Positions 7,213 to 15,273 of a DNA stretch of 40,733 bases are shown here, piece after piece (the first letter of the stretch is position 1; each line of letters opens with the position of its first letter). The notes below the pieces were generated by a model. The model made no database searches and was not told the origin of the DNA. It saw only the letters and a program-made list of their open reading frames with translations. The stretch covers positions 1 through 40,733 of the forward strand of contig DASTMB010000075.1 in NCBI GenBank assembly GCA_035714365.1. Reading direction: 5' to 3'. This DNA is from Mycobacteriales bacterium. GTDB taxonomy: Bacteria; Actinomycetota; Actinomycetes; BP-191. The translations under genes and the position numbers were made by a program.

Positions 7213-8117
7213 CGCTGACCCACGCGGGCGGCGTGACGGCCGAGGGGGCCGCGGCGGCCGCGGTCGACCGCTGGTGCGAGGAACGAACCCGCGCGATCCA
7301 CGCCGGCCTCGGCGCGCTCGGCGTCGCGCACCCGGTGCTCGACACGATCGCGGCGCTGCCGCCGCGGGTGGGGGTCGTCGTCGCCTCGCACCTCTGCTAC
7401 CTGGTGTCGCGGGCCGCCGCCGAGGAGGACGAGGCCGCGGCGGGTGCGGCGTTCGAGGCGACGGCGCGGGTGGCGCGGGTGCTGGAGACCGGCCGGGCCA
7501 CCGCGTCCCGCGCCGACAGCGTCCGCGTCGACGATCCGAGGTACGGGTCGCCGGTCGTGCTGCCGCTGCGTGCCGCTCCGCTCGCCGGCACGCCGCGGCT
7601 CGCGGACGCGGTCGCCCGGCTCGAGGACTGCGGGATGGGCGGCCTGCTCGACCTGGGCCTGCGGCTGCTCGTCGTCCTCGACCCGGTGCCGGCGCGGGGC
7701 GAGATGCGCTCGTACACGATCCGGACCTTCCCCGGGATCGTCTGGACCGAGGACGTCGCGTGCGACATACGGCTCGCCGAGGCCATCGCGCACGAGTCCG
7801 CGCACGCCTCGTTGAACCTGCTGCTCGCCGCCGCCGACGTCACGTTCCCCGCGGACCTGCGCTACTTCTCCCCGTGGAAGGGCGTCGAACGCCCCGCCTT
7901 CGGGCTGGTGCACGCGGCGTTCGCGTTCTCGACCCTCTGCGGGTACTGGGCGGCCGCCGCCGGCGGCGCTGACGACGAGCAGCGGCGTTACTGCGAGCAG
8001 CGCCGGCACACCGAGGCCGAGCACCTGCGGTCCGTGCGGCCCGCCGTGCTCGACGCGCTGCGGTACGTCGAGGACACCGAGCTGCGCGACCTGCTGACGG
8101 AGGTCTGCGTGCGATGA
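7200..8117 (+). CDS. HExxH motif-containing putative peptide-modification protein
   Basis: The 305-aa protein starts at GTG 7200, inside the end of the radical SAM gene. The metal motif is HESAH (His198, Glu199, His202) in AEAIAHESAHASLNLLL, followed by YFSPWKGVERPAFGLVHAAF, matching the 'P-W-x-x-x-x-R-P-x-x-G-x-x-H-x-x-x-A-F' block of the actinobacterial HExxH family usually encoded beside radical SAM maturases (for example in FxsB-type clusters). The family's reaction is not known; a zinc peptidase or hydrolase role is often assumed. It overlaps the next gene by ATGA. Neither peptide here ends in the FxSxx motif, so this is not a standard FxsA/FxsB locus. Confidence 0.82.
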   Translation: MPGLTLTHAGGVTAEGAAAAAVDRWCEERTRAIHAGLGALGVAHPVLDTIAALPPRVGVVVASHLCYLVSRAAAEEDEAAAGAAFEATARVARVLETGRATASRADSVRVDDPRYGSPVVLPLRAAPLAGTPRLADAVARLEDCGMGGLLDLGLRLLVVLDPVPARGEMRSYTIRTFPGIVWTEDVACDIRLAEAIAHESAHASLNLLLAAADVTFPADLRYFSPWKGVERPAFGLVHAAFAFSTLCGYWAAAAGGADDEQRRYCEQRRHTEAEHLRSVRPAVLDALRYVEDTELRDLLTEVCVR

Positions 8118-9028
8118 GCGGAGCGGCCACGCTCGCGGCGGCGAGCCTCGACGTGGACGACGCCGAGCGCATCGGTCGCGACTTCGTCGCCACGTCGCTC
8201 GAGGAGGCGCTCGCGCGGGCCGGGGTCGCGGTGGCGCCGGACGCGGGCGACGGCGACGGGTTCGGCGCCCGGCTCGTCACCGTCCAGCGCAGCCAGCGCA
8301 CCGACGACGGCTCGCGCCGCCGCTCGCTCGTCCGGCGCGAGGTGGCGTGGCTGGCGCGGACGGTGCGGCCGCGGCACGCGGTCGTGCTGCACCCGTTTTG
8401 CGGGCCCGGCCACTACGCGTCGGCCCTGCGGCGTTACGACGTGAGCGCGTACCGCGGGCTCGACCGGTCGGTGCCGGTGGTAACCGCGGCGCGCCGCCTC
8501 CACCGGTGGGGACCGTCGTTCCGGTTCGAGGTCGCCGACGCGCTGGCGACCGCGTGCCCGCCGGACTCCGCCGACCTCGCGCTGCTGACGTACGAGACGC
8601 TCAACGCCGTGCCGGAGGCGACCGCGCGGGACCTGCTCGGGTCGCTGGTCCGGGCGGTCCGGCCGGGCGGTCACCTGTTCGTCGACGTGCAGCCGGCACC
8701 GCCCGAGGAGGTGTCGGTGCGGACGTTCGCCACGCCGCGGTGGAGCGTCTTCGCCCCGGAGCCGCAGCTGCTCCTGGTCGACCGGGTCGAGACCGCGGCG
8801 CCGACCCCGCGCATCGAGGTCCGGGTCGCGGTCGTGCCGCTCGCCGGCCCGCAGCGGGCGCGGATCGTGCGGAGCACGCGCTGGTGCCACGACGTGACCG
8901 CGCTGTGCGGGAGCATCGGGACGGCTCGGGTCGTCGCGGCGGCCTCGCTGCACTCGGGGACGCGGTCGGACAAGCCGGAGACCGCGCGGGCCCGCCAGCT
9001 GGTGATCAGACGGGAAGACGTGACATGA
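8114..9028 (+). CDS. Class I SAM-dependent methyltransferase
   Basis: The 304-aa protein has a roughly 90-residue N-terminal extension, then motif I region VVLHPFCGPGHYASALRR, the acidic loop YRGLDRSVPVV, motif II/III region DLALLTYETLNAVP and RPGGHLFVDVQP. These fit a Methyltransf_11/25-type Rossmann domain. It is distinct from the TylF-type enzyme in the same operon, so the pathway probably makes two methylations at chemically different sites, perhaps N- and O- or a carboxylate (inference). It overlaps both neighbours by ATGA. The acceptor is unknown. Confidence 0.85.
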   Translation: MSGAATLAAASLDVDDAERIGRDFVATSLEEALARAGVAVAPDAGDGDGFGARLVTVQRSQRTDDGSRRRSLVRREVAWLARTVRPRHAVVLHPFCGPGHYASALRRYDVSAYRGLDRSVPVVTAARRLHRWGPSFRFEVADALATACPPDSADLALLTYETLNAVPEATARDLLGSLVRAVRPGGHLFVDVQPAPPEEVSVRTFATPRWSVFAPEPQLLLVDRVETAAPTPRIEVRVAVVPLAGPQRARIVRSTRWCHDVTALCGSIGTARVVAAASLHSGTRSDKPETARARQLVIRREDVT

Positions 9029-10359
9029 CGAAGCGGTCCACCAAGGTGCTGGCGTACGTCGTCGACGGCGACCGCGTGTGCGTGTTCGAGCAGCCGGCGT
9101 CGCCGGACGCGGGGGTGCAGGTCCCGGCGGGGACGGTGGAGCCGGGGGAGGACCCGGAACGCGCGGCGTTGCGCGAGGCGGTCGAGGAGACGGGGCTCGC
9201 CGGGCTGGAGATCGTCCGGTACCTCGGAGCGACCGAGTTCGACATGGCGCCGTTCGGCCGCGACGAGGTCCAGCGCCGGCACGTGTACGAGTTGCGTTGC
9301 ACCGGTGCGGTGCCGGAGCGGTGGACGCACGAGGAGCGGTACGCGACGGGCCAGGACCCGATCCGGTTCGACCTCTACTGGCTGCCGATCGGCGAGGCGA
9401 GGGCGCGCCTCATCGCGAGCCACGGCGCGCTGCTCCACCGGGTCGGGTCCGGCGACGGCGCCGATGCGCTGCTCGGCGACCCGCACGAGCCCACGCCGTT
9501 CCACCCGACTCCGTACTTCCTCGCGCAGCTCCGCCGCCAGGGCGTGCCGGTGCGCGAGGTGCTCTCGTTCACCGGGCTGAACACGATCGCGCGCCTCGAC
9601 GACGACCGCGTCGCCAAGGGCTTCTTCGGCTACTACACGGTGCTGCGGCACATCCCGCAGCGGTACCGGCCGGAGTGCTACGGCTACTACTGGTACCGCG
9701 AGCTCGACGCGACGGCGTACGCGACGTGGCTGGAGCGGTTCCGCGTCGAGGCGCGGCTGCTCACCGAGCTGCGGGGCCACCCGAACGTCATCCGCGTCGA
9801 CTCCCATGACCTCGACGCGGAGATCCCGTACTACGTCATGCGGTTCGCGCCGGGAGGCTCGCTCGACGCGCACCTGCGGCGCTTCCGCGCGCGGGGCGAG
9901 CACCTTCCTCTCGACGTCGTGCACGACTTCGCGGCGCAGCTCCTCGACGGGCTCCAGGCGTTGCACGACGCGGGCTACGCCCACCGCGACGTGACGCCGG
10001 AGAACGTCTTCCTCGACGGCGACCGCGTGCTCCTCGGTGACCTCGGGTACGTGCGCAGGCTCGACGGCGAGCCGGAGGAGCCCGCCCCCAAGGACCCGAT
10101 GTTCTACTGGCCGCCGGAGTTCGACGAGGCGTTCCACGTCGCGGGGCCGCAGGCCGACGTGTACGGGTTCGGCATGGTGCTCCACCGGATGCTCACGCAC
10201 ACGCTGCCGCGCTTCGGGTCGTCGCTCGCGCCGATCGCGGACCGGTGCGGCCCGGAGTGGGCGGAGCTGGTGGCGCGCTGCGTGGACCCGGACCAGGGAC
10301 GCCGGTACGCGAGCGTCGCGGACTGCGCCGCGGCGTTGCAGGCGATCGACGCCTCGTAG
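9025..10359 (+). CDS. Nudix hydrolase-protein kinase fusion, 444 aa
   Basis: Residues 1 to about 150 form a Nudix domain with a perfect Nudix box: Gly36, Glu42, then REAVEETGL (50-58). From about 175 a eukaryotic-like Ser/Thr kinase domain follows: Lys198 in DRVAKGFF (beta-3 lysine), catalytic HRDVTPENV (His320-Arg321-Asp322, Asn327) and DLG (339-341) in place of DFG, then PPEFDEAF and ADVYGFGMVL. The Gly-rich loop is weak. The core catalytic residues are kept, so it may be active. Nudix domains hydrolyse nucleoside diphosphates linked to another group; together the two domains suggest phosphoryl or nucleotidyl handling of the peptide or a regulatory role (inference). The fusion is unusual for RiPP clusters. 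It is the last gene of the operon. Confidence 0.87.
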   Translation: MTKRSTKVLAYVVDGDRVCVFEQPASPDAGVQVPAGTVEPGEDPERAALREAVEETGLAGLEIVRYLGATEFDMAPFGRDEVQRRHVYELRCTGAVPERWTHEERYATGQDPIRFDLYWLPIGEARARLIASHGALLHRVGSGDGADALLGDPHEPTPFHPTPYFLAQLRRQGVPVREVLSFTGLNTIARLDDDRVAKGFFGYYTVLRHIPQRYRPECYGYYWYRELDATAYATWLERFRVEARLLTELRGHPNVIRVDSHDLDAEIPYYVMRFAPGGSLDAHLRRFRARGEHLPLDVVHDFAAQLLDGLQALHDAGYAHRDVTPENVFLDGDRVLLGDLGYVRRLDGEPEEPAPKDPMFYWPPEFDEAFHVAGPQADVYGFGMVLHRMLTHTLPRFGSSLAPIADRCGPEWAELVARCVDPDQGRRYASVADCAAALQAIDAS

Positions 10360-10374
10360 GCGCGACGCGGCCCC

Positions 10375-11469
10375 TCAAGCCTCCTGGGGCACGCGCGACG
10401 CGACGACGTCGGGAGCGAGGAGCCCCGCCACGGCGAGCTGTCCCGCCGCGGCCTCGACGACCGCGCGGACCGTGTCCACCGGGCGCTGCCACCGCTCGGT
10501 CAGCAGCGCGACGACGTCGCCCGTCGCCCGCCCGTCGTGCGCCAGCCACACCTCCGCGCCCGCCCGCGTCACCGGGTTGTCGGTCGCCCCGGTGATCAGG
10601 TAGCCGTCCGTGTAGCGCGCGACGCAGTGCCAGGCGCTGCGGACGAGTGACCCGGGCGCCGCCACCGGGTCCGGCGGGTGCCAGCCCAGCAGCGCACCGG
10701 CGGAGATGCCGGCGGCGCGGCGGAGCGTCCGGCTGACGGCATCCGCGGCGGTGTCGCCGGAGGCGCCGGCGGAGACCAGCTCGGCGCGCGTCCCGGTGAA
10801 CGTCGCGAACAACGCCGCGTCATGGCGCTGCGCGCGCCGAGCCAGGAACTTGCGTGGGACGTAGAGGTCGTCATGGACGGCGACGGCCGCCTGGACCGCG
10901 TAGTCCAGCGCGATGAGCGTCGCCTCCACCGCGGTCGCCCAGTCGCCGCTGGCGAGGGCGCCCGCCGCGTCCCGGTGCACCCCGCCCTGCAGCGCCGCGT
11001 GGCTCTCCACGACCAGCGCGCCCACCCCGTCCCGCGGCAGCCCGGCCCGCACGGCCGCCACCGCCTCCGCACCGTGCAGCACCGGGCCGTCCGTGAGCTC
11101 GAGGAACGTGCGCGTCGACTGGACCAGCCGGCTCGCCGTCGGCGTCAGGCTGGTGGCCGGCAGGTGCTCGATCCGGAACCGGTCCGCCACGGCAGCGACG
11201 TCGGCCGGCGTCATCCCGCTCACGTGGACGGAGTGGTCCGCGATCGGTGGCGGGACGACCGGCCGGTCCGGCGCCCGGTCGAGCAGCGCGACGAGGTCGA
11301 TGTCGGAGTACCGGTTGCCGAGACCGAACGCCCGGCTCCCGCCGAGCACGATCCCGGTCGCCGCCGTCTCCTCGACCAGGCGCGGCAGGTAGGCGACGAG
11401 CGCCTCGGCGACCACCGCGTCCAGGCCGTAGCCGGTCAGGTCCCCTACCCCCGCCAGGATGCTCGTCAC
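10375..11469 (-). CDS. Nucleotidyltransferase-domain protein, 364 aa
   Basis: The N-terminal segment VLGGSRAFGLGNRYSDIDLV holds the minimal nucleotidyltransferase motif: Gly44-Ser45 then Asp56-x-Asp58. The family transfers NMP from NTP to small molecules, proteins or RNA. About 250 mostly helical residues follow (like the C-terminal parts of kanamycin-nucleotidyltransferase-type or DUF4037 proteins), with no third motif that I can place. GTG 11469 is the start. It converges on the Nudix-kinase gene with only 15 bases between them, so membership of the cluster is plausible but not shown. A resistance or self-protection role, or nucleotidylation of the product, are the two obvious options. Confidence 0.75.
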   Translation of the reverse strand: MTSILAGVGDLTGYGLDAVVAEALVAYLPRLVEETAATGIVLGGSRAFGLGNRYSDIDLVALLDRAPDRPVVPPPIADHSVHVSGMTPADVAAVADRFRIEHLPATSLTPTASRLVQSTRTFLELTDGPVLHGAEAVAAVRAGLPRDGVGALVVESHAALQGGVHRDAAGALASGDWATAVEATLIALDYAVQAAVAVHDDLYVPRKFLARRAQRHDAALFATFTGTRAELVSAGASGDTAADAVSRTLRRAAGISAGALLGWHPPDPVAAPGSLVRSAWHCVARYTDGYLITGATDNPVTRAGAEVWLAHDGRATGDVVALLTERWQRPVDTVRAVVEAAAGQLAVAGLLAPDVVASRVPQEA

Positions 11470-11529
11470 GAGACGGGAGTGTAGGAACGCGGGGGCGTCT
11501 TGTGACCGGGGGTTGCCGGTCGCGGAGGG

Positions 11530-12210
11530 CTAGCCCACGCGGCGGTCGCCGGCGCCGACGTGGCCGTTGTTGGCCGGCGTCGGCTGGCTCGGCACGGACG
11601 GTGCCGCGGGGGCGTCCGGCAACGGCCGCACCACGCCGGCCGCGATGACCTCGTTGGCGAGCTTGGCCCGGCGGTTGGTGCCCTCCGGGATGCGGAACTT
11701 CTGGTACAGCCGCAGGAGGTGCTGCTTCACGGCGGCCTCGGTGACGACCAGCTCCTCGGCGATCTCGCGCGCCGACGCGGGCGCCACGAACGCGTCCTGC
11801 CGCAACGCCGGCCGGCACAGGGCGGTGAGCACCTCGAGCTCGCGGCGGGTCAGGTCGGGGGCGGAGATGCGGCGCAGCTCCATCGTGTCCGAGGCGGCGA
11901 CGGCCACGCCGTCGTCCAGCTCCTCGACGCCGCCGACGCGGGCCCGCGCGGTGCCGAACGACACGACGTCGCCGTCGCGGAGCGTGCGGCGGCCGACGGG
12001 GCGGCCGTTGACGCGGGTGCCGTTGGTGGACAGGCCGAGGTCGGAGATGTAGACGTGCGGGCCGCGCCGGACCAGCTCGGCGTGCAGCCGGGAGACGGTC
12101 GGGTCGTCCAGCGAGATGTCGACGCCGGGGCCGCGGCCGACGGTCGTGACGTCGTCCTTCAGGTCGAAGACGGCGTTGCTGTCCTCGATGCGCAGGAACG
12201 GACTGGGCAC
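11530..12210 (-). CDS. FHA-domain regulator with C-terminal LuxR-like HTH
   Basis: GTG 12210 lies 8 bases after GGGAGG. The 226-aa protein has a complete FHA phosphothreonine-binding domain (VGRGPGVDISL, VSRLHAE, STNGTRVNG), then a winged or LuxR-like helix-turn-helix: TRRELEVLTALC and ASAREIAEELVVTEAAVKQHLLRLYQKF. The C-terminal tail is Pro/Ala-rich and disordered. FHA domains bind partners phosphorylated by Ser/Thr kinases, so its DNA binding is probably switched by kinase signalling. Such FHA-HTH proteins are common in Actinomycetia. It is divergent from citrate synthase. A link to the Nudix-kinase of the island is possible but unsupported. Confidence 0.85.
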   Translation of the reverse strand: MPSPFLRIEDSNAVFDLKDDVTTVGRGPGVDISLDDPTVSRLHAELVRRGPHVYISDLGLSTNGTRVNGRPVGRRTLRDGDVVSFGTARARVGGVEELDDGVAVAASDTMELRRISAPDLTRRELEVLTALCRPALRQDAFVAPASAREIAEELVVTEAAVKQHLLRLYQKFRIPEGTNRRAKLANEVIAAGVVRPLPDAPAAPSVPSQPTPANNGHVGAGDRRVG

Positions 12211-12324
12211 GACGGCGACCTCCCGGGCGAACGGTGGCCCGGTGGTGACGCCGGGCTCACACCCGGGATACCCGTCTCCCGGGCGCCCGACACCACCGGT
12301 TTCTCCGCCCGTGACCCGGATCGG

Positions 12325-12330
12325 TAGACT
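12325..12330 (+). promoter_or_regulatory. Probable -10 box of the citrate synthase gene
   Basis: TAGACT sits in CGGTAGACTCC about 29 bases before the ATG at 12359; GGAAGGGG between them is the ribosome site. No good -35 is visible 16-18 bases upstream, so the call rests on the -10 alone. Confidence 0.35.
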
Positions 12331-12358
12331 CCCCCGGACCGGAAGGGGCGAAGCACAG

Positions 12359-13495
12359 ATGGTGGACAAGCCCGCGAAGGGCCTGGCCGACGTCGTCGCC
12401 GCGTCGACGGCGCTCTCCGACATCGACGGGCGCGCTGGCCGCCTGTTCTACCGCGGCTACGACATCCACGACCTCGCCGGGCGCATCTCGTTCGAGGAGT
12501 GCGTCCACCTCCTGCTGCGCGGCACGCTCCCGACCCGCGACGAGCTCGCCGCGCTGGAGGCGGAGCTCGCGGAAGCCCGCGCCCTCCCCGCCCTGGTCGA
12601 CGACGTCGCCCCGCGGATCAAGGACGCGACGCCGATGGAGGCGTTGCGGACGCTGCTGTCGCTGGTCGGTCACGGCGACCCGGACAAGGACTCCAACGCC
12701 GCCGACGCCAACCAGCGCAAGGCGGTCCGGCTGGTCGCGCAGATGCCGTTGCTGGTGGCGCGGTTCGAGCACGCGCGGCGCGGCACGACGATGCCGGAGG
12801 CCGACCCGTCGCTCGGCATCGCCGGCAACTTCCTGCTCCAGATCACCGGCAAGGCGCCCGACGCGCGCGCCGTCGAGATCTTCGACGAGTGCCTCGTCCT
12901 GCACGCCGACCACACGATGAACGCCTCGACGTTCGCCGCCCGCGTCTGCGCGGCGACGTTGTCCGACATGCACTCGGCGGTCGTCGCCGCGATCGGCACG
13001 CTCAAGGGCCCGCTGCACGGCGGCGCCAACGAGGCGGTCATGAAGTCGCTGGTCGAGATCGGCGACCCGGAGCAGGTCGACGAGTTCGTCCGCCGCGAGC
13101 TCGACGCCGGCAAGAAGCTCATGGGCTTCGGCCACCGCGTCTACAAGACCGAGGACCCGCGCGCCACGCACCTGCGGCGGCTCTCCCGCGAGCTCGGCGA
13201 GCTGTCCGGCGACACGACGTACTACCGCATGTCGAGCGACATGGAGCGGGTCGTGCTGGAGGTCAAGGGCCTCTACCCGAACGTCGACTTCTTCGCCGCG
13301 AGCGTCTACCACGCGCTCGGCATCCCGACGGACCTGTTCACGCCGGTGTTCTCCGTCTCGCGGATGGCGGGCTGGACGGCGCACGTGGTGGAGCAGCACG
13401 CGGACAACCGCCTGATCCGCCCGGACAGCGAGTACATCGGCCCCCGCGACCAGAAGTGGGTCGCGATCGACGAGCGGGTCCCGGCCCAGGCGTGA
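12359..13495 (+). CDS. Citrate synthase (type II, short form)
   Basis: The 378-aa enzyme condenses acetyl-CoA and oxaloacetate to citrate at the entry to the TCA cycle. Family signatures: LFYRGYDIHDLA near the N-terminus, HADHTMNAS, the substrate His in GPLHGGANEAV, GFGHRVYKTEDPRA with the second active-site His, and the acidic catalytic segment ALGIPTDLFTPVFSVSRMAGW. ATG 12359 follows GGAAGGGG. Short actinobacterial citrate synthases overlap in sequence with 2-methylcitrate synthases; with IDH and MDH nearby and no prpB/prpD, citrate synthase is preferred. Its stop overlaps the ACT-domain gene start (GTGA). Confidence 0.93.
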   Translation: MVDKPAKGLADVVAASTALSDIDGRAGRLFYRGYDIHDLAGRISFEECVHLLLRGTLPTRDELAALEAELAEARALPALVDDVAPRIKDATPMEALRTLLSLVGHGDPDKDSNAADANQRKAVRLVAQMPLLVARFEHARRGTTMPEADPSLGIAGNFLLQITGKAPDARAVEIFDECLVLHADHTMNASTFAARVCAATLSDMHSAVVAAIGTLKGPLHGGANEAVMKSLVEIGDPEQVDEFVRRELDAGKKLMGFGHRVYKTEDPRATHLRRLSRELGELSGDTTYYRMSSDMERVVLEVKGLYPNVDFFAASVYHALGIPTDLFTPVFSVSRMAGWTAHVVEQHADNRLIRPDSEYIGPRDQKWVAIDERVPAQA

Positions 13496-13995
13496 CCGAC
13501 GCGACCGGCACCGAGGAGGCCGTCGAGGTCGCGGTCGAGTCGACGCCGCTCGCGCCGGAGGCGTCGTCGGTCTACGTCGTCGACTGGGTGTCGGCGCCGG
13601 ACCTCGGGCCGATCCTCGACGCGACGCACCTCGCCGTCTCCCGCTACCCGGCGGGCTGGCGTCCCGAGGCGCCGTTGGTCGGGTTCCACGTCGTGATCGC
13701 CGACGACGAGGAGACGACTCTGGTCTGCGCGGAGAGCGCGCTGGACGCGCTGCCGCCGCCGGTGGCGAGCGAGGGCGGGTGGCGGCGGATCACGTTCGCC
13801 GGCCCGCTGCCGTGGGAGCTGGTCGGCTTCCTCGCCGACGTCGCCGGCCGCCTGGCCAGTGCCGGCATCCCGCTCGCGGCGATGGCCGGGTTCACCACCG
13901 ACCACGTCCTCGTCCGGGCCGCGCACGCCGACCTCGCCGTCGAGGTGCTGCGCGGCCACGCGCCGCCGGCCCGCCGCCCCGGCCTCGAGCCGTGA
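13492..13995 (+). CDS. ACT-domain protein (ACT_7/CASTOR-like)
   Basis: The 167-aa protein starts at GTG 13492, overlapping the citrate synthase stop. After a disordered acidic N-terminus, residues of about 80-160 (WRRITFAGPLPWELVGFLAD ... SAGIPLAAMAGFTTDHVLV) match the ACT_7 pattern of small actinobacterial proteins that may sense amino acids. It has no catalytic motif. It overlaps the DUF3017 gene by GTGA, so the three genes form one transcript. The role is unknown; small-molecule sensing is inferred from the fold. Confidence 0.75.
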   Translation: MTDATGTEEAVEVAVESTPLAPEASSVYVVDWVSAPDLGPILDATHLAVSRYPAGWRPEAPLVGFHVVIADDEETTLVCAESALDALPPPVASEGGWRRITFAGPLPWELVGFLADVAGRLASAGIPLAAMAGFTTDHVLVRAAHADLAVEVLRGHAPPARRPGLEP

Positions 13996-14261
13996 GCCGG
14001 CTCGCCCGCGTCGGCAACGAGGCCCCCGCGCTCGCCGTCGTCGCCGTCGGCCTGGTCGGCCTGGTCGCGGCCGCGCAGCACCACTGGCGCAAGGGCCTCT
14101 ACGTCGTCGCCGCCGCGCTGCTCCTCGGCGGCGTGCTGCGGCTGGTGCTGCCGACGCGCCGCGCCGGCACGCTCGCCGTGCGCGGCAAGGCGCTCGACGT
14201 CGTGACGTTGCTGATCCTGGGTGTGGGCGTCGCCCTCCTCGCCGGCGTCGTCCCCGCCTAA
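13992..14261 (+). CDS. DUF3017 small membrane protein
   Basis: An 89-aa protein with three hydrophobic segments (APALAVVAVGLVGLVAAAQ; LYVVAAALLLGGVLRLVL; ALDVVTLLILGVGVALLAGVV) and a basic HHWRKG between the first two, the layout of DUF3017. In Actinobacteria this family is typically encoded near folD/purH or mdh; here it lies about 2 kb before mdh. Its stop overlaps the stop of the converging phosphoesterase gene. Function unknown. Confidence 0.8.
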   Translation: MSRLARVGNEAPALAVVAVGLVGLVAAAQHHWRKGLYVVAAALLLGGVLRLVLPTRRAGTLAVRGKALDVVTLLILGVGVALLAGVVPA

Positions 14262-15226
14262 CGCCGCGCCAGCGCCACCGAGTCGAACGCCCGCCCGTCG
14301 ACGCCGATCGCCTCGACCGTCAGCCGGTCCGCCGTCGCGCGCAGCCGCACCGCGTGGTGCACCGTGCGCATGAGCACGATCCGCCCAGGGCCCTTGCACA
14401 GCGTCGGCAGCGACGGGTACAGGTCCGCGCCGCCGCCGCCGGTCGTCACGTACGTCACGCCGCCCTCGCCGCGGAACCGTTCGTACGTGTGGTTGTGGCC
14501 GGCCAGCACCAGGTCGACGCGGTTGCGGAACAGCGGCACCCACGAGCGCACCACGCCCGGATCCGGCCCGTGGAACGAGCACGACACCGCCGGCTGGTGG
14601 AACACCACGACGCGGAACGCCACCGGCCGCGGCGCGGCGAGCACCCGGCGGAGGAACGCGAGCTGTGCGGCGTCGCCGGTGCGGTTGGCGTCGAGCACGA
14701 CGAGCTGCACGGTGCCGACGAGGGCGGTGTACCAGCGGGCCTTCATGCCGAGCGCGCGCATCACCGCCGCGCCGCCGGCGGTGGCCTCGTCGTGGTTGCC
14801 GAGGGAGGCGTAGAGCGGCGTGCCGCGGCGCAGCAGCGGCGCCAGCGCCGACCGCGCGAACGCCGCCTGCGCCGCCGTCCCGCGCGTGTACGCGTTGTCG
14901 CCGGTGGTCACGACCGCGTCGAGCGGGCGCGGGCTGAACCGCCCCATCGCCGCCACGACCTGCCGGACGGCGGGGCCGTCGACGCCGTAGTCGCCGAGGA
15001 CGCCGATCACGGTCACCGGCCCGGCCGCCGTCGGTGGCGCCGTGGCGGACGGCGACGCGACGGGCGACGGCGTGACCGTCGCGCTCGCCGAGGTGGCCGG
15101 CGCGGACGGCGGGCCGGTGCCGTCCGCCCCGGGCCGCGCGTCGCGGCCGCACGCCGCCAGCAGGACCGCGAGCGCGAGCGCCGGCGCCGCCGCGAGGACG
15201 CGCGGTTCGCGGCTGCGGTGCGGCAT
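14258..15226 (-). CDS. Purple-acid-phosphatase-like metallophosphoesterase lipoprotein
   Basis: ATG 15226 gives a 322-aa protein with a lipoprotein signal ([18 protein letters not shown]; Cys of the LAAC lipobox) and a Ser/Thr/Pro-rich linker. The five metal motifs follow the purple acid phosphatase pattern: GDYG, GDNAY (GDxxY, the Tyr binds Fe(III)), GNHDE, FHQP and GHNHTYER. It should be a binuclear-metal phosphatase acting outside the membrane; the substrate is unknown. It diverges from isocitrate dehydrogenase and converges exactly on DUF3017. An upstream in-frame start at 15259 would overlap the idh control region and lacks a reason. Confidence 0.87.
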   Translation of the reverse strand: MPHRSREPRVLAAAPALALAVLLAACGRDARPGADGTGPPSAPATSASATVTPSPVASPSATAPPTAAGPVTVIGVLGDYGVDGPAVRQVVAAMGRFSPRPLDAVVTTGDNAYTRGTAAQAAFARSALAPLLRRGTPLYASLGNHDEATAGGAAVMRALGMKARWYTALVGTVQLVVLDANRTGDAAQLAFLRRVLAAPRPVAFRVVVFHQPAVSCSFHGPDPGVVRSWVPLFRNRVDLVLAGHNHTYERFRGEGGVTYVTTGGGGADLYPSLPTLCKGPGRIVLMRTVHHAVRLRATADRLTVEAIGVDGRAFDSVALARR

Positions 15227-15273
15227 TCGGTAGCCTCGCCTCCTCACTGACCCCACCATTGTCGAGGAAGTCC

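Noticed and set aside
7200-8117. Simple metallopeptidase (leader protease) call for the HExxH protein.
   Set aside because: The P-W...R-P...H block matches the peptide-modification family, and the C39 exporter already offers leader cleavage; left as unknown reaction.
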